DNA from: Kitasatospora aureofaciens
Lineage (GTDB): Bacteria > Actinomycetota > Actinomycetes > Streptomycetales > Streptomycetaceae
Direction of reading: 5' to 3'
Assembly: GCF_001188955.3 (NCBI RefSeq)
Contig: NZ_JPRF03000020.1
Coordinates: 62,001-126,000, forward strand
Length of the DNA stretch: 64,000 nt
The translations under genes and the position numbers were made by a program. The stretch's first letter is position 1; each line of letters begins with the position of its first letter. The notes beneath the pieces were generated by a model that made no database searches, was not told where the DNA came from, and was given only the letters and a program-made list of their open reading frames with translations. Of the stretch, positions 26,259 through 37,619 are shown in pieces.

Positions 26259-27589
26259 TGAGCACTCAGCACTACGAGGAAGCAGACGCCCGCGAGACCA
26301 CCGAGGGCCGGGTCTTCACCGTCACCGGCGGCGACTGGGGCGAGGTGGTGGAGGCGGTCGGCCGGGCCGACGACGAACGCATCATCGTCAACATGGGCCC
26401 CCAGCACCCGTCCACCCACGGCGTGCTGCGGCTGATCCTGGAGATCGACGGCGAGACGGTGAAGGAGGCCCGCTGCGGCATCGGCTACCTCCACACCGGC
26501 ATCGAGAAGAACATGGAGTTCCGCAGCTGGGTCCAGGGCACCACCTTCGTGACCCGCATGGACTACCTGACCCCGCTGTTCAACGAGACCGCCTACTGCC
26601 TGGCGGTCGAGAAGCTGCTCGGCATCACCGACGACGTCCCGGAGCGGGCCAGTGTCATCCGGGTGATGATGATGGAGCTCAACCGGATCGCCTCCCACCT
26701 GGTCTGTCTGGCCACCGGCGGCATGGAGATCGGCTCCACCACCCTGATGGTCTACGGCTTCCGGGACCGCGAACTGATCCTGGACGTCTTCGAGCTGGTC
26801 ACCGGCCTGCGCATGAACCACGCGTACGTGCGCCCCGGCGGCCTCGCCCAGGACCTGCCCCCGGGCGCGGTGGACCAGATCCGCGAGGCGGTCCGCACCT
26901 TCCGCTCTCGGATGCACGAGTACGACAAGCTCGCCACCGCCAACCCGGTGTTCAAGGCCCGCCTGGTCGACGTCGGCTTCCTGGACCTGGCCGGCTGTCT
27001 GGCCCTCGGCGCCACCGGCCCGATCCTGCGCGCCGCCGGTCTGCCGCACGACCTGCGCAAGAGCGACCCGTACTGCGGCTACCAGGACTACGACTTCGAG
27101 GTCGCCACCGCGGACACCGCCGATTCCTACGGCCGCTTCCTGATCCGTCTGGAGGAGATGAAGCAGTCGCTGCGGATCGTCGAGCAGTGCCTGGACCGGC
27201 TGCGGCCGGGCCCGGTCATGGTGGCCGACAAGAAGATCGCCTGGCCCGCCCAACTGGCCGTCGGCCCGGACGGCCTGGGCAACTCGCTCGACCACATCCG
27301 CAAGATCATGGGCACCTCGATGGAGGCCCTGATTCACCACTTCAAGCTGGTCACCGAGGGCTTCCGGGTCCCGGTCGGCCAGGCGTACGTAGCGGTCGAG
27401 TCGCCCAAGGGCGAGCTGGGCGTGCACGTGGTCAGCGACGGCGGGACGCGCCCGTACCGGGTCCACTTCCGGGATCCGTCGTTCACCAATCTGCAGACGA
27501 TGGCGGCGATGTGCGAGGGCGGCCAGGTGGCCGACGTGATCGTCGCGGTGGCCGGGATCGACCCGGTGATGGGAGGCGTGGACCGGTGA
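26258..27589 (+). CDS. nuoD: NADH-quinone oxidoreductase subunit D
   Basis: The 443-residue protein starts at ATG 26258. An N-terminal extension of about 35 residues precedes the 49-kDa subunit core: [34 protein letters not shown], and the C-terminal [20 protein letters not shown]. It lines the quinone-binding cavity with NuoB. Like other complex I 49-kDa subunits it descends from NiFe hydrogenases but has lost the nickel ligands. It overlaps nuoE by 4 nt (GTGA). Confidence 0.98.
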   Translation: MSTQHYEEADARETTEGRVFTVTGGDWGEVVEAVGRADDERIIVNMGPQHPSTHGVLRLILEIDGETVKEARCGIGYLHTGIEKNMEFRSWVQGTTFVTRMDYLTPLFNETAYCLAVEKLLGITDDVPERASVIRVMMMELNRIASHLVCLATGGMEIGSTTLMVYGFRDRELILDVFELVTGLRMNHAYVRPGGLAQDLPPGAVDQIREAVRTFRSRMHEYDKLATANPVFKARLVDVGFLDLAGCLALGATGPILRAAGLPHDLRKSDPYCGYQDYDFEVATADTADSYGRFLIRLEEMKQSLRIVEQCLDRLRPGPVMVADKKIAWPAQLAVGPDGLGNSLDHIRKIMGTSMEALIHHFKLVTEGFRVPVGQAYVAVESPKGELGVHVVSDGGTRPYRVHFRDPSFTNLQTMAAMCEGGQVADVIVAVAGIDPVMGGVDR

Positions 27590-28452
27590 CCAACGTCGAA
27601 CTCGGACTGCCGGCGCTGCCGGCCCCGCCCTACCCGGAGGAGGTGCGCGCCCGGCTCGCCGCCGACGCCGCCGAGCTGATCGGCCGCTACCCCCAGGCCC
27701 GTTCGGCGCTGCTGCCGCTGCTGCACCTGGTGCAGGCCGAGGAGGGCTTCGTCAGCCCGACCGGGATCCGCTTCTGCGCCGAGCAGTTGGACCTCACCAC
27801 CGCCGAGGTCACCGCCGTCGCCACCTTCTACACGATGTACCGGCGGCGCCCGGCCGGGAAGTACCACGTCGGGGTCTGCACCAACACCCTGTGCGCCGTG
27901 CTCGGCGGCGACCAGATCTTCGCCGAGCTCCAGCAGCACCTGGGGATCGGCAACAACGCCACCACCGAGGACGGCCAGATCTCGATCGAGCACATCGAGT
28001 GCAACGCCGCCTGCGACTACGCCCCCGTGGTGATGGTCAACTGGGAGTTCTTCGACGACCAGACCCCGGAGAGCGCCCGGCAGTTGGTGGACGACCTGCG
28101 GGCCGGCCGCGAGGTGCGGCCCACCCGCGGCGCCCGGCTGTGCGGCTTCAGGGAGACGGCCCGGATCCTGGCCGGCTTCCCCGACGAGCGTCCCGGCGCC
28201 AACGACGAGTCCGGCGCCGGCGGCGCGCCCTCGCTGGCCGGCCTGCGGCTGGCCCGGGGCGAGGCCCTGCCCGGCACCCCCGGAGCCAAGGTCGTCTCCC
28301 CCCGCCACGAGGAGCCCCTCCATGAGGAGCCCCTCCACGACGAGCCCCACCAGGGGGAGCCCCACCAGGGGGAGCCCCTGCAAGAGGAACCCCGCCACGA
28401 GGAGCGGGGCCCAGAGGCGAAGGCCGACGGCCAGGAAGGGACCGAAGCGTGA
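27586..28452 (+). CDS. nuoE: NADH-quinone oxidoreductase subunit E with an extended repetitive tail
   Basis: The 288-residue protein starts at GTG 27586. The thioredoxin-like [2Fe-2S] domain has all four ligands: Cys98, Cys103, Cys139 and Cys143. Typical NuoE ends near residue 180-200. Here there is an extra tail of about 90 residues, ending in a Pro/His/Glu repeat block ([20 protein letters not shown]) encoded by near-tandem DNA repeats at 28308-28400. NuoE works with NuoF in the NADH-oxidising module. The tail is probably disordered. Confidence 0.96.
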   Translation: MTNVELGLPALPAPPYPEEVRARLAADAAELIGRYPQARSALLPLLHLVQAEEGFVSPTGIRFCAEQLDLTTAEVTAVATFYTMYRRRPAGKYHVGVCTNTLCAVLGGDQIFAELQQHLGIGNNATTEDGQISIEHIECNAACDYAPVVMVNWEFFDDQTPESARQLVDDLRAGREVRPTRGARLCGFRETARILAGFPDERPGANDESGAGGAPSLAGLRLARGEALPGTPGAKVVSPRHEEPLHEEPLHDEPHQGEPHQGEPLQEEPRHEERGPEAKADGQEGTEA

Positions 28453-29813
28453 TGACCTCCGCCGAGTCGGCCGAGAAGCTGCTCACCCCCGTCCTGTCCG
28501 ACCCCTGGGACGACAGCCGCCCCTGGACCCTCGCGACCTACCGCCGCCACCACGGCTACGAGGGCCTCAAGGCGGCCCTCGCCATGCCCCCGGACGACGT
28601 GATCGCCCTGGTCAAGGACTCCGGCCTGCGCGGCCGCGGCGGCGCCGGCTTCCCCACCGGGATGAAGTGGCAGTTCATCCCGCAGAACGACGGCAAGCCG
28701 CACTACCTGGTGGTCAACGCCGACGAGTCCGAGCCGGGCACCTGCAAGGACATCCCGCTGCTGTTCGCCAACCCGCACTCGCTGATCGAGGGCATGGTGA
28801 TCGCCTCCTACGCGATCCGCTGCGACCACGCCTTCGTCTACCTGCGCGGCGAGGTCGTCCCGGTGCTGCGCCGCCTGCACGCGGCCGTGGCCGAGGCGTA
28901 CGAGGCCGGGCTGCTGGGCCGGAACATCCTCGGCTCCGGCGTGGACCTCGACATCACCGTGCACGCCGGCGCCGGCGCCTACATCTGCGGCGAGGAGACG
29001 GCGCTGCTGGACTCGCTGGAGGGCCGTCGCGGCCAGCCGAGGCTGCGGCCGCCGTTCCCGGCGATCGCTGGCCTGTACGCCTGCCCGACGGTGGTCAACA
29101 ACGTCGAGTCGATCGCCTCGGTGCCGGCGATCCTGGCCCGCGGCAAGGAGTGGTTCAAGGGCCTGGGCACCGAGAAGTCCCCGGGCTTCACGCTGTACTC
29201 GCTCTCCGGCCACGTCACCAACCCGGGCCAGTACGAAGCGCCACTGGGCATCACCCTGCGCCAGCTGCTGGACCTCAGCGGCGGCGTCCGGGCCGGCCAC
29301 CGGCTGAAGTTCTGGACCCCGGGCGGCTCCTCCACCCCGATGTTCACCGAGGAGCACCTCGACGTCCCGCTGGACTACGAGGGCGTCGGTGCGGCCGGTT
29401 CGATGCTCGGCACCAAGGCGCTGCAGGTCTTCGACGAGACCACCTGCGTGGTGCGGGCGGTCACCCGCTGGACCGAGTTCTACGCCCACGAGTCCTGCGG
29501 CAAGTGCACCCCCTGCCGGGAGGGCACCTACTGGCTGGTCCAGCTGCTGCGGCGGATCGAGGCCGGCGAAGGCGTCGACGGGGACCTGGAGAAGCTCCTC
29601 GACATCGCCGACAACATCAACGGCAAGTCCTTCTGCGCGCTAGGCGACGGCGCGGCCAGCCCGATCGTCTCCTCGCTCAAGTACTTCCGGGCCGAGTACG
29701 AGCAGCACCTGGCCGAGCGCCGCTGCCCGTTCGACCCGGCCGCCTCCACCGTCTGGGCCGACGGCCCCCGCCCCGGCCACCAGTCCGCCACCGAAAGGGA
29801 GGTGCACGCGTGA
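28449..29813 (+). CDS. nuoF: NADH-quinone oxidoreductase subunit F
   Basis: The 454-residue protein starts at GTG 28449 (ATG 28452 is also in frame). It has the Gly-rich FMN/NADH motif [16 protein letters not shown] (59-74), the [12 protein letters not shown] segment, [17 protein letters not shown], and the [4Fe-4S] N3 ligands Cys350, Cys353, Cys356 ([12 protein letters not shown]) and Cys396. It binds NADH and FMN and starts the electron chain of complex I. It overlaps nuoE and nuoG by 4 nt each. Confidence 0.98.
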   Translation: MMTSAESAEKLLTPVLSDPWDDSRPWTLATYRRHHGYEGLKAALAMPPDDVIALVKDSGLRGRGGAGFPTGMKWQFIPQNDGKPHYLVVNADESEPGTCKDIPLLFANPHSLIEGMVIASYAIRCDHAFVYLRGEVVPVLRRLHAAVAEAYEAGLLGRNILGSGVDLDITVHAGAGAYICGEETALLDSLEGRRGQPRLRPPFPAIAGLYACPTVVNNVESIASVPAILARGKEWFKGLGTEKSPGFTLYSLSGHVTNPGQYEAPLGITLRQLLDLSGGVRAGHRLKFWTPGGSSTPMFTEEHLDVPLDYEGVGAAGSMLGTKALQVFDETTCVVRAVTRWTEFYAHESCGKCTPCREGTYWLVQLLRRIEAGEGVDGDLEKLLDIADNINGKSFCALGDGAASPIVSSLKYFRAEYEQHLAERRCPFDPAASTVWADGPRPGHQSATEREVHA

Positions 29814-32425
29814 CGATCACTGAGCCAACCGCCTCCAGGAGCGACGACACCGCGGTCGAACTGGTCACGCTCACCATCGACGGCGTCGAAGTGAAGGTCC
29901 CCAAGGGCACCTTGGTGATCCGGGCCGCCGAGACCATCGGCACCCAGATCCCGCGCTTCTGCGACCACCCGCTGCTGGACCCGGCCGGCGCCTGCCGGCA
30001 GTGCATCGTGGAGATCGAGGGCCAGCGCAAGCCGGTGGCCTCCTGCACGATCCCGGTCGCCGAGGGCATGGTGGTGCGCACCCAGCTGAGCTCGCCGGTG
30101 GCCGAGAAGGCGCAGCGCGGCGTGATGGAGCTGTTGCTGATCAACCACCCGCTGGACTGCCCGGTCTGCGACAAGGGCGGCGAGTGCCCGCTGCAGAACC
30201 AGGCGATGTCCACCGGCGACGCGGATTCCCGCTTCGAGGGCATGAAGCGCACCTACGAGAAGCCGGTGCCGATCAGCAGTCAGGTGCTGCTGGACCGGGA
30301 GCGCTGCGTGCTGTGCGCGCGCTGCACCCGGTTCTCGCAGCAGATCGCCGGGGACCCGTTCATCGACCTGGTGGAGCGCGGGGCGCTGCAGCAGGTGGGC
30401 ACGGGCGAGGGGGACGACTTCGAGTCGTACTTCTCCGGGAACACCATCCAGATCTGTCCGGTGGGTGCGCTGACTTCGGCGGCCTATCGTTTCCGCTCGC
30501 GCCCCTTCGACCTGACGTCCTCGCCGAGCGTGTGCGAGCACTGTGCCTCGGGCTGCGCCCAGCGCACCGACCACCGGCGGGGCAAGGTGCTGCGCCGGCT
30601 GGCGGGCGAGGACCCGGCGGTGAACGAGGAGTGGAACTGCGACAAGGGCCGGTTCGCCTTCCGCTACGCCCAGCAGCGCGACCGGCTGACGACTCCGCTG
30701 GTGCGGGTGGACGGCGAGCTGGTGCCGGCGTCCTGGCCGGAGGCGCTGGCCCGGGCGGCGGAGGGGCTACGCGGGGCCCGTGCGGGTGTGCTGGCGGGCG
30801 GCCGGGTGACGGTGGAGGACGCGTACGCGTACGCGAAGTTCGCCCGGGTGGTGCTGGGCACCAACGACGTGGACTTCCGGGCCCGCCCGCACAGCGGTGA
30901 GGAGGCGGACTTCCTGGCCGCGGCGGTCGCCGGGCGCGGGGTGGACGTGGACGGCACCGGGCTGAGCTACGAGCGGCTGGAGCAGGCCCCGGCGGTGCTG
31001 CTGGCGGGCTTCGAGCCGGAGGAGGAGTCGCCGATCGTCTTCCTGCGGCTGCGGAAGGCGAGCCGGGCGAAGGGCATGAAGGTGTTCTCGGTGGCGGCCT
31101 TCGCCTCCCGGGGGCTGGCGAAGCTGCGCGGTGCGCTGCTGCCGGCGGCGCCGGGCACCGAGCCGGAGTGGTTCGCGGCGCTGGCCGCGGACGAGCCGTT
31201 GAACGACGACGCGGGCCGGGTGGCGGAGCTGCTGCGCCGCCCGGGCGCGGTGATCCTGGCGGGTGAGCGGCTGGCGTCGGTGCCGGGTGCGCTGACGGCG
31301 GTGCTGCGGCTGGCGCAGGCGACCGGGGCCGAGCTGGCCTGGGTGCCGCGCCGGGCGGGCGAGCGCGGGGCGGTGGAGGCCGGTGCGCTGCCGGGCCTGC
31401 TGCCGGGCGGCCGTCCGGTGGCCGCGGCGGCGGCCCGGGCGGAGGCGGCCGCGGTGTGGGGGGTGGCGGAGCTGCCGTCGCGCCCGGGCCGGGACACCGG
31501 CCAGATCCTGACCGCGGCCGTGCAGGGCGACCTGGACGCGCTGCTGGTCGGCGGGGTGGATCCGGAGGACCTGTCGGATCCGGCGCTGGCCGTGGAGGCG
31601 TTGGCGGCGGCGTTCGTGGTGTCGCTGGAGTTGCGTCCGTCGGCGGTGACCGAGCGGGCGGACGTGGTGCTGCCGGTGGCGGCGGTGGCGGAGAAGGCGG
31701 GCACCTTCCTGGACTGGGAGGGCCGGGTGCGGATGTTCGAGGCCGCGCTGAAGCCGGACCAGCAGATGGGCCGGCACCTCCAGTCGGACCTGCGGGTGCT
31801 GTCGATGCTGGCGGACGCGCTGGGGCACCGGCTGGGCCTGACGGACGTGCGGGCGGCCCGGCTGGAGCTGGACCGCTTCGAGCCGTGGCGGGGCGACCGG
31901 GCGGCCGCTCCGGCGGCGCACCCGGGTGTGCTGCCGCGGCCGGCCACCGGCCAGGCGGTGCTGGCGGGTTGGCGCCTGCTGCTGGACAGGGGCTCGCTGC
32001 AGGAGGGCGATCCGCACCTGGCGGGGACCCGGCACCGGGCGGTGGCCCGGCTCTCGGCGGCCACCGCGAAGGAGGTCGGTGCGCTGGTGACCGGTTCGCA
32101 GGGCGTCGGGGCGGAGGCGGCCGGTGCGCTGAGGCTGACCGGCCCGGCCGGGTCGCTGGTGCTTCCGCTGGAGGTCACCGAGTCGGTGCCGGACCGTACG
32201 GTCTGGATCCCGCTCAACTCCACGCCGGGCGGCGCCCATCGCGCGCTCGGCACCACCGTCGGCCACCTGGTGACGATCGCCGCGGCCGAGCTCGAACAGG
32301 CCGGTTCCGCGGCCGTCGCCGGCACCGGAACCGCGACCGGTTCCGCGGCCGGCGCCGGCACCGGCATCGGTTCCGCGGCCGGTTCCGCGGCCGCTTCCGG
32401 GGCCCGGGAAGGGGAGGTCCGATGA
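29810..32425 (+). CDS. nuoG: NADH-quinone oxidoreductase subunit G
   Basis: The 871-residue protein starts at GTG 29810. Cluster ligands are visible in order: [2Fe-2S] Cys51, Cys62, Cys65, Cys79; N5 His113, Cys117, Cys120, Cys126; N4 Cys166, Cys169, Cys172, Cys216; and an extra N7-type set Cys242, Cys245, Cys249, Cys277, found in E. coli and Thermus but lost in many lineages. A molybdopterin-oxidoreductase-like domain follows. The last 45 residues are a low-complexity Ala/Gly/Thr/Ser tail. It overlaps nuoH by 4 nt. Confidence 0.97.
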   Translation: MTITEPTASRSDDTAVELVTLTIDGVEVKVPKGTLVIRAAETIGTQIPRFCDHPLLDPAGACRQCIVEIEGQRKPVASCTIPVAEGMVVRTQLSSPVAEKAQRGVMELLLINHPLDCPVCDKGGECPLQNQAMSTGDADSRFEGMKRTYEKPVPISSQVLLDRERCVLCARCTRFSQQIAGDPFIDLVERGALQQVGTGEGDDFESYFSGNTIQICPVGALTSAAYRFRSRPFDLTSSPSVCEHCASGCAQRTDHRRGKVLRRLAGEDPAVNEEWNCDKGRFAFRYAQQRDRLTTPLVRVDGELVPASWPEALARAAEGLRGARAGVLAGGRVTVEDAYAYAKFARVVLGTNDVDFRARPHSGEEADFLAAAVAGRGVDVDGTGLSYERLEQAPAVLLAGFEPEEESPIVFLRLRKASRAKGMKVFSVAAFASRGLAKLRGALLPAAPGTEPEWFAALAADEPLNDDAGRVAELLRRPGAVILAGERLASVPGALTAVLRLAQATGAELAWVPRRAGERGAVEAGALPGLLPGGRPVAAAAARAEAAAVWGVAELPSRPGRDTGQILTAAVQGDLDALLVGGVDPEDLSDPALAVEALAAAFVVSLELRPSAVTERADVVLPVAAVAEKAGTFLDWEGRVRMFEAALKPDQQMGRHLQSDLRVLSMLADALGHRLGLTDVRAARLELDRFEPWRGDRAAAPAAHPGVLPRPATGQAVLAGWRLLLDRGSLQEGDPHLAGTRHRAVARLSAATAKEVGALVTGSQGVGAEAAGALRLTGPAGSLVLPLEVTESVPDRTVWIPLNSTPGGAHRALGTTVGHLVTIAAAELEQAGSAAVAGTGTATGSAAGAGTGIGSAAGSAAASGAREGEVR

Positions 32426-33759
32426 CTTCGCAGCCGTACGAGACGCTCCACTTCTTCGGCCAGGACCCGTGGTGGCTGGTGCTGCTGAAGGCGGTGTTCT
32501 GCTTCGCCTTCCTGGTGCTGACGGTGCTGGTCGCGATCGTCTGGGAGCGCAAGGTGGTGGCCTGGATGCAGTTGCGCATCGGGCCGAACCGGCACGGCCC
32601 GTGGGGCCTGCTGCAGTCGCTGGCGGACGGCGTGAAGCTGGCGCTGAAGGAAGACCTGGTGGTCAAGGGCTCGGACAAGGTGGTCTACGTCCTGGCCCCG
32701 ATCGTCTGCGCCATCCCGGCGTTCATGGCCTTCGCGGTGATCCCGTTCGGTCCGCCCGGCAACGAGGTGTCGGTCTTCGGCACCCGGACGCCGCTTCAGC
32801 TGACCGACTTCCCGGTGGCCCTGCTGTACGTGCTGGCGACGGCCTCGGTGGGCATCTACGGGATCGTGCTGGCGGGCTGGTCCTCGGGTTCGACGTACCC
32901 GCTGCTGGGCGGGCTGCGCTCCTCGGCGCAGATGATCAGCTACGAGATCGCGATGGGCCTGTCCTTCGCGGCGGTGTTCATCTACTCGGGTTCGATGTCG
33001 ACCTCGGAGATCGTGGCGCACCAGCAGCCGACCTGGTTCGCGGCGCTGCTGCCGGTGTCGTTCATCGTGTACATCATCGCGATGGTGGGCGAGACCAACC
33101 GGGCGCCGTTCGACCTCCCGGAGGCCGAGGGCGAGTTGGTGGGCGGTTTCAACACCGAGTACTCCTCGCTGAAGTTCGCGATGTTCATGCTGGCCGAGTA
33201 CGTCAACATGGTGACGGTCTCGGCGGTGGCCTCGACCCTGTTCCTGGGCGGCTGGCGCGCCCCGTGGCCGGTGTCGACCTTCTGGGAGGGCGCCAACCAC
33301 GGCTGGTGGCCGATGCTGTGGATCACACTGAAGATCCAGCTGCTGCTGTTCTTCTTCATCTGGCTGCGCGGCACGCTGCCCCGGTTCCGCTACGACCAGT
33401 TCATGAAGCTGGGCTGGAAGGTGCTGATCCCGGTCTCGCTGGTGTGGCTGGTGCTGATCACCAGCGTGCGGGCGCTGCGCAACGAGGGGTACGGCTTCGG
33501 CCAGGTGGTGCTGTACGTGGGGGCGCCGGTGGGCGCGGTCCTGCTGCTGGCGCTGGTGCGGGACGCCCTGAGGAAGCAGCCCGAGGAGGCCGCGGCGTCC
33601 GAGGACGGGCCGGCCGAGGCGTTCGACCCGATGGCGGGCGGGTACCCGGTGCCGCCGCTGCCCGGCCAGGTGCTCCCGCCGGTGCCACGCCGGCCCAGCC
33701 GCGCCCCGAAGCAACTCCAGGACGCCCTCAACGGGGCCGACCATTCCGAAGGGAGCTGA
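32422..33759 (+). CDS. nuoH: NADH-quinone oxidoreductase subunit H
   Basis: The 445-residue protein starts at ATG 32422. Eight membrane helices are present, with [37 protein letters not shown] and the quinone-entry loop [20 protein letters not shown], which contain the conserved acidic residues that link quinone reduction to proton pumping. The tail (about 385-445) is Pro-rich and disordered, longer than in E. coli NuoH. nuoI begins 6 nt after the stop. Confidence 0.98.
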   Translation: MTSQPYETLHFFGQDPWWLVLLKAVFCFAFLVLTVLVAIVWERKVVAWMQLRIGPNRHGPWGLLQSLADGVKLALKEDLVVKGSDKVVYVLAPIVCAIPAFMAFAVIPFGPPGNEVSVFGTRTPLQLTDFPVALLYVLATASVGIYGIVLAGWSSGSTYPLLGGLRSSAQMISYEIAMGLSFAAVFIYSGSMSTSEIVAHQQPTWFAALLPVSFIVYIIAMVGETNRAPFDLPEAEGELVGGFNTEYSSLKFAMFMLAEYVNMVTVSAVASTLFLGGWRAPWPVSTFWEGANHGWWPMLWITLKIQLLLFFFIWLRGTLPRFRYDQFMKLGWKVLIPVSLVWLVLITSVRALRNEGYGFGQVVLYVGAPVGAVLLLALVRDALRKQPEEAAASEDGPAEAFDPMAGGYPVPPLPGQVLPPVPRRPSRAPKQLQDALNGADHSEGS

Positions 33760-33765
33760 TCCGCG

Positions 33766-34368
33766 ATGTCGTCCGACCAGACGGGCCGGCCTGAGCGGGC
33801 CGACCGGCCGTCGATCCTCGGCCCGGCCGCCGGTTTCGGCGTGACCTTCAGGGCCATGTTCAAGAAGCGGCTCACCGAGCAGTACCCGGAGCAGAAGAAG
33901 CCGACCGCTCCGCGCTTCCACGGCCGCCACCAGCTGAACCGGCATCCGGACGGTCTGGAGAAGTGCGTCGGCTGCGAGTTGTGCGCCTGGGCCTGCCCGG
34001 CCGACGCGATCTACGTGGAGGGCGCGGACAACCGGGACGAGGAGCGCTACTCGCCGGGCGAGCGTTACGGCGCGGTGTACCAGATCAACTACGCCCGCTG
34101 CATCCTGTGCGGGCTGTGCATCGAGGCCTGCCCGACCAGGGCGCTGACCATGACCAACGAGTACGAGCTGGCCGACTCCTCCCGCAAGGACCTGATCTTC
34201 ACCAAGGAGCAGCTGCTGGTGGGCCTGTCCGAGGGCATGGTCGACACCCCGCACGCGATCTTCCCGGGCACCGACGAGGGCGCCTACTACCGGGGTGAGG
34301 TCACCGCGGCGGCGCCGGGGACGGTCCAGCAGGAGCGCACCGACCGGGAGAAGGAGGTGCGGCCGTGA
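33766..34368 (+). CDS. nuoI: NADH-quinone oxidoreductase subunit I
   Basis: The 200-residue protein starts at ATG 33766. It carries two ferredoxin-type [4Fe-4S] motifs: Cys67, Cys70, Cys73, Cys77 and Cys112, Cys115, Cys118, Cys122, the N6a and N6b clusters. An N-terminal amphipathic region ([20 protein letters not shown]) contacts the membrane arm. It relays electrons to N2 in NuoB. The overlap with nuoJ is 4 nt. Confidence 0.98.
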   Translation: MSSDQTGRPERADRPSILGPAAGFGVTFRAMFKKRLTEQYPEQKKPTAPRFHGRHQLNRHPDGLEKCVGCELCAWACPADAIYVEGADNRDEERYSPGERYGAVYQINYARCILCGLCIEACPTRALTMTNEYELADSSRKDLIFTKEQLLVGLSEGMVDTPHAIFPGTDEGAYYRGEVTAAAPGTVQQERTDREKEVRP

Positions 34369-35252
34369 TCGCACATCTGGCGGCGGCCACCGGGACGACC
34401 TCCACGGGTGAGGCCGTCCAGTTCTGGGTGCTCGCGGTGATCGCGGTCGGCGGCGCGCTGGGCATGCTGCTGATGCGCAAGGCCGTGCACAGCGCGCTGT
34501 GCCTGGCGGCGACCATGATGGCGCTGGCGGTCTGCTACATGGCCCAGGGCGCGGTGTTCCTGGGCGTGGTGCAGATCGTGGTCTACACCGGCGCGATCAT
34601 GATGCTGTTCCTGTTCGTGGTGATGCTGGTCGGCGTGACCAGCGAGGACTCGCTGAAGGAACAGCTGAAGGGCCAGCGGTTCGCCGCGGTGCTGTGCGGG
34701 CTGGGCTTCGGCGTGCTGCTGATCGCGGGGATCGCCAACGCGAGGCTGGACCACTTCACCGGGCTGGCCGAGGCGAACGCCGAGGGCAACGTGCCGGGCC
34801 TGGCCCGGTTGATCTTCACCCGGTACGTGTGGGCCTTCGAGGTCACCGGCGCGCTGCTGATCACGGCGGCGATCGGCGCGATGGTGCTGACCCACCGCGA
34901 GCACGTGAAGGCGCCGAGGACCCAGCGCGAGCTGGCGGCGCAGCGGGTCAGGGACAACATCCAGGTGCCGCCGCTGCCGGCGCCGGGCGTGTACGCGCGG
35001 CACAACGCGGTGAACGTCCCGGCGCTGCTGCCGGACGGCACGGTCGCCGAGGACTCGGTGATGGCGACGCTGCGCGAGCGCGGCCAGGTCCGGGACGTCA
35101 GCCAGGCGATGCTGCAGCGGATGGCGGAGCTGGAGAACAGCACGGCGGACTGGCTGGGCCGGCCGTCCTCGGAGCGGCCCGCCGTGGCCGGTCCGCGCAA
35201 GTCCCTGGAACCGGTGCCCAACCACGAGAACGGCGAGGAGGACGCGCAGTGA
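34365..35252 (+). CDS. nuoJ: NADH-quinone oxidoreductase subunit J
   Basis: The 295-residue protein starts at GTG 34365. Five membrane helices lie in the first 180 residues, including [20 protein letters not shown] with the TM3 region that forms a pi-bulge in known complex I structures. The hydrophilic C-terminal tail of about 110 residues is longer than in E. coli NuoJ (184 residues), as is common in actinobacteria. It overlaps nuoK by 4 nt. Confidence 0.96.
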   Translation: MIAHLAAATGTTSTGEAVQFWVLAVIAVGGALGMLLMRKAVHSALCLAATMMALAVCYMAQGAVFLGVVQIVVYTGAIMMLFLFVVMLVGVTSEDSLKEQLKGQRFAAVLCGLGFGVLLIAGIANARLDHFTGLAEANAEGNVPGLARLIFTRYVWAFEVTGALLITAAIGAMVLTHREHVKAPRTQRELAAQRVRDNIQVPPLPAPGVYARHNAVNVPALLPDGTVAEDSVMATLRERGQVRDVSQAMLQRMAELENSTADWLGRPSSERPAVAGPRKSLEPVPNHENGEEDAQ

Positions 35253-35548
35253 ACCCGGTCAACTACCTGTACCTGTCGGCCCTGTTGTTCACCATCGGGG
35301 CGTCCGGGGTGCTGATCCGGCGCAACGCGATCGTGCTGTTCATGTGCGTGGAGCTGATGCTGAACGCCTCGAACCTGGCGCTGGTGACGTTCTCCCGGAT
35401 GCACGGGACGCTGGACGGCCAGATCATCGCCTTCTTCACGATGGTGGTCGCTGCGGCGGAGGTCGTGGTCGGCCTCGCCATCATCGTCTCCATCTTCCGG
35501 ACCAGGCACTCCGCTTCGGTCGACGACAGCAACCTGATGAAGCTGTAG
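35249..35548 (+). CDS. nuoK: NADH-quinone oxidoreductase subunit K
   Basis: The 99-residue protein starts at GTG 35249. It has three membrane helices. The two conserved proton-path glutamates are Glu35 ([15 protein letters not shown]) and Glu71 ([11 protein letters not shown]), matching Glu36 and Glu72 of E. coli. nuoL begins 14 nt after the stop with its own GGAGG site. Confidence 0.98.
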   Translation: MNPVNYLYLSALLFTIGASGVLIRRNAIVLFMCVELMLNASNLALVTFSRMHGTLDGQIIAFFTMVVAAAEVVVGLAIIVSIFRTRHSASVDDSNLMKL

Positions 35549-35562
35549 GCGGAGGACCTTCG

Positions 35563-37458
35563 GTGAACTCTCTCATTCCGCTGCTGGTGGCGGCTCCACT
35601 GGCCGGCTCCGCCCTGCTGCTGCTCGGCGGCCGGGCCTTCGACCGGTTCGGCCACTGGCTGGCCACCGCGCTCGCCGCGCTCTCGTTCGGCTTCGGCCTG
35701 GCGCTGTTCTGGGACATGCTCGGCCGCGACGGCGAGCACCGGGCGGTGACGGAGCACCTGTTCAGCTGGGTGCCGGTGAACGCCTTCCAGGCGGACGTCT
35801 CGTTCCGGCTGGACCAGTTGTCGATGACCTTCGTGCTGCTGATCACCGGGGTGGGCACGCTGATCCACCTGTACTCGGTGGGCTACATGGCGCACGACGA
35901 GCGCCGGCGCCGCTTCTTCGCGTACCTGAACCTGTTCCTGGCCGCCATGCTGCTGCTGGTGCTGGCGGACAACTACCTGCTGCTGTACTTCGGTTGGGAG
36001 GGCGTGGGCCTGGCCTCGTACCTGCTGATCGGCTTCTGGCAGCACAAGCCGAGCGCGGCGACGGCGGCGAAGAAGGCCTTCATCGTCAACCGGGTCGGCG
36101 ACATGGGCCTGTCGATCGCGATCATGCTGATGTTCGCGGAGTTCGGCTCCTTCGCCTTCACCCCGGTCTTCGACTCGGCGCACGAGGCGAGCGAGGGCAA
36201 GCTGACGGCGATCGGCCTGATGCTGCTGCTGGCGGCCTGCGGCAAGTCGGCGCAGGTGCCGCTGCAGTCCTGGCTGGGGGACGCGATGGAGGGCCCGACC
36301 CCGGTCTCGGCCCTGATCCACGCGGCCACCATGGTGACCGCCGGGGTCTACCTGATCACCCGCTCGGCGGCGATCTTCAACCTGGCGCCGGACGCCCGGA
36401 CCGCCGTGGTGGTGGTGGGCGCGGTGACGCTGCTGTTCGGTGCGATCGTCGGTTGCGCCAAGGACGACATCAAGAAGGCGCTGGCCGGCTCGACCATGTC
36501 GCAGATCGGCTACATGGTGCTGGCGGCGGGGCTCGGCCCGATCGGCTACGTCTTCGCGATCATGCACCTGGTGACCCACGGCTTCTTCAAGGCCGGGCTG
36601 TTCCTCGGCGCCGGGTCGGTCATGCACGGCATGGACGACGAGGTGAACATGCGTCACTACGGCGGCCTGCGCAAGCACATGCCCTGGACCTTCGCCACCT
36701 TCGGCCTCGGCTACCTGGCCATCATCGGCTTCCCCGGCCTGTCCGGCTTCTTCTCCAAGGACCGGATCATCGAGGCGGCCTTCGCCGAGGGCGGCACCGA
36801 GGGCTGGATCCTCGGCCTGTGCGCGCTGGTCGGCGCGGCGGTCACCGCGTTCTACATGACCCGGGTGATGCTGCTGACCTTCTTCGGCGAGAAGCGCTGG
36901 CAGCCCGACGCGGAGGGCAACCTCCCGCACCCGCACGAGGCGCCGAGGACCATGGTGATCCCGATGGTGCTGCTGGCCGTCGGCTCGGTGTTCGCGGGCG
37001 CGCTGTTCGACATCAACGACTCCTTCCTGAAGTGGCTGGAGCCGGTCACCGGGCACAGCGAGGGCAACTCGCCGCTCAGCTCGTGGACCGTCACCGGGCT
37101 GACCACGGTCTGCATGCTGGCCGGCCTGGGCCTCGCGTACGTGATGTACGGGCGCTCGCCCGTCCCGGTGGTGCCGCCGGTCGGCTCCCCGCTCACCCGG
37201 GCCGCCCGCCGCGACCTGCTGCAGGACGACTTCAACCACGCCGTGCTGGTGCGGCCGGGCTCGGCGCTCACCGCGACCCTGGTCTTCTTCGACAGCCGCG
37301 GCCTGGACGGCTTCGTCAACGGCCTGGCCGCCGTCATCGGGGGCCTGTCCGGCCGGCTGCGGCGGGTCCAGAACGGCTTCGTCCGCTCGTACGCGCTCTC
37401 CATGTTCGGCGGCACGCTGGTGCTGGTCGCCTCGACTCTCCTGATGAGGTCCGTCTGA
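35563..37458 (+). CDS. nuoL: NADH-quinone oxidoreductase subunit L
   Basis: The 631-residue antiporter-like subunit starts at GTG 35563 behind GGAGG. Key features are the TM5 glutamate in [17 protein letters not shown] and the TM7 lysine in [19 protein letters not shown], with [20 protein letters not shown] after it. The long C-terminal lateral helix region follows at about 500-590. It is the distal proton-pumping subunit. Its stop overlaps the start of a small in-frame ORF that leads into nuoM. Confidence 0.98.
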   Translation: MNSLIPLLVAAPLAGSALLLLGGRAFDRFGHWLATALAALSFGFGLALFWDMLGRDGEHRAVTEHLFSWVPVNAFQADVSFRLDQLSMTFVLLITGVGTLIHLYSVGYMAHDERRRRFFAYLNLFLAAMLLLVLADNYLLLYFGWEGVGLASYLLIGFWQHKPSAATAAKKAFIVNRVGDMGLSIAIMLMFAEFGSFAFTPVFDSAHEASEGKLTAIGLMLLLAACGKSAQVPLQSWLGDAMEGPTPVSALIHAATMVTAGVYLITRSAAIFNLAPDARTAVVVVGAVTLLFGAIVGCAKDDIKKALAGSTMSQIGYMVLAAGLGPIGYVFAIMHLVTHGFFKAGLFLGAGSVMHGMDDEVNMRHYGGLRKHMPWTFATFGLGYLAIIGFPGLSGFFSKDRIIEAAFAEGGTEGWILGLCALVGAAVTAFYMTRVMLLTFFGEKRWQPDAEGNLPHPHEAPRTMVIPMVLLAVGSVFAGALFDINDSFLKWLEPVTGHSEGNSPLSSWTVTGLTTVCMLAGLGLAYVMYGRSPVPVVPPVGSPLTRAARRDLLQDDFNHAVLVRPGSALTATLVFFDSRGLDGFVNGLAAVIGGLSGRLRRVQNGFVRSYALSMFGGTLVLVASTLLMRSV

Positions 37459-37619
37459 TGACAGTTGCTCGCCCGCTCGCCTCCGGGCGCTCCGACCCGG
37501 CGCCGACACTCTTCGCTCCGGCAGTCCCTCCTGCGTCGGTCGCTCGTCGCTCATCACTTCCGGCACCGGCGCGCCCTTCGGCTCGGGGCGGGGAGACGCG
37601 GCGGGAGGTGCGGCCATGA
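37458..37619 (+). CDS. Possible small bridging ORF between nuoL and nuoM
   Basis: An open frame starts with ATG 37458, sharing one base with the nuoL stop (TGATG), and ends with TGA 37617-37619, which overlaps the nuoM ATG at 37616 (ATGA). It encodes 53 residues rich in Ala, Pro, Arg and Ser with no membrane segment ([20 protein letters not shown] at the N-terminus). I recognise no family. It may be a real small protein, or simply a ribosome-coupling device carrying translation across an inserted 157 bp. A GGGAGG site for nuoM lies inside its end. Confidence 0.45.
   Translation: MTVARPLASGRSDPAPTLFAPAVPPASVARRSSLPAPARPSARGGETRREVRP

Noticed and set aside
30967-34374. 1135-residue minus-strand frame opposite nuoG, nuoH and nuoI
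   Set aside because: It is antisense to three conserved complex I genes; the length is an effect of GC-biased third positions.
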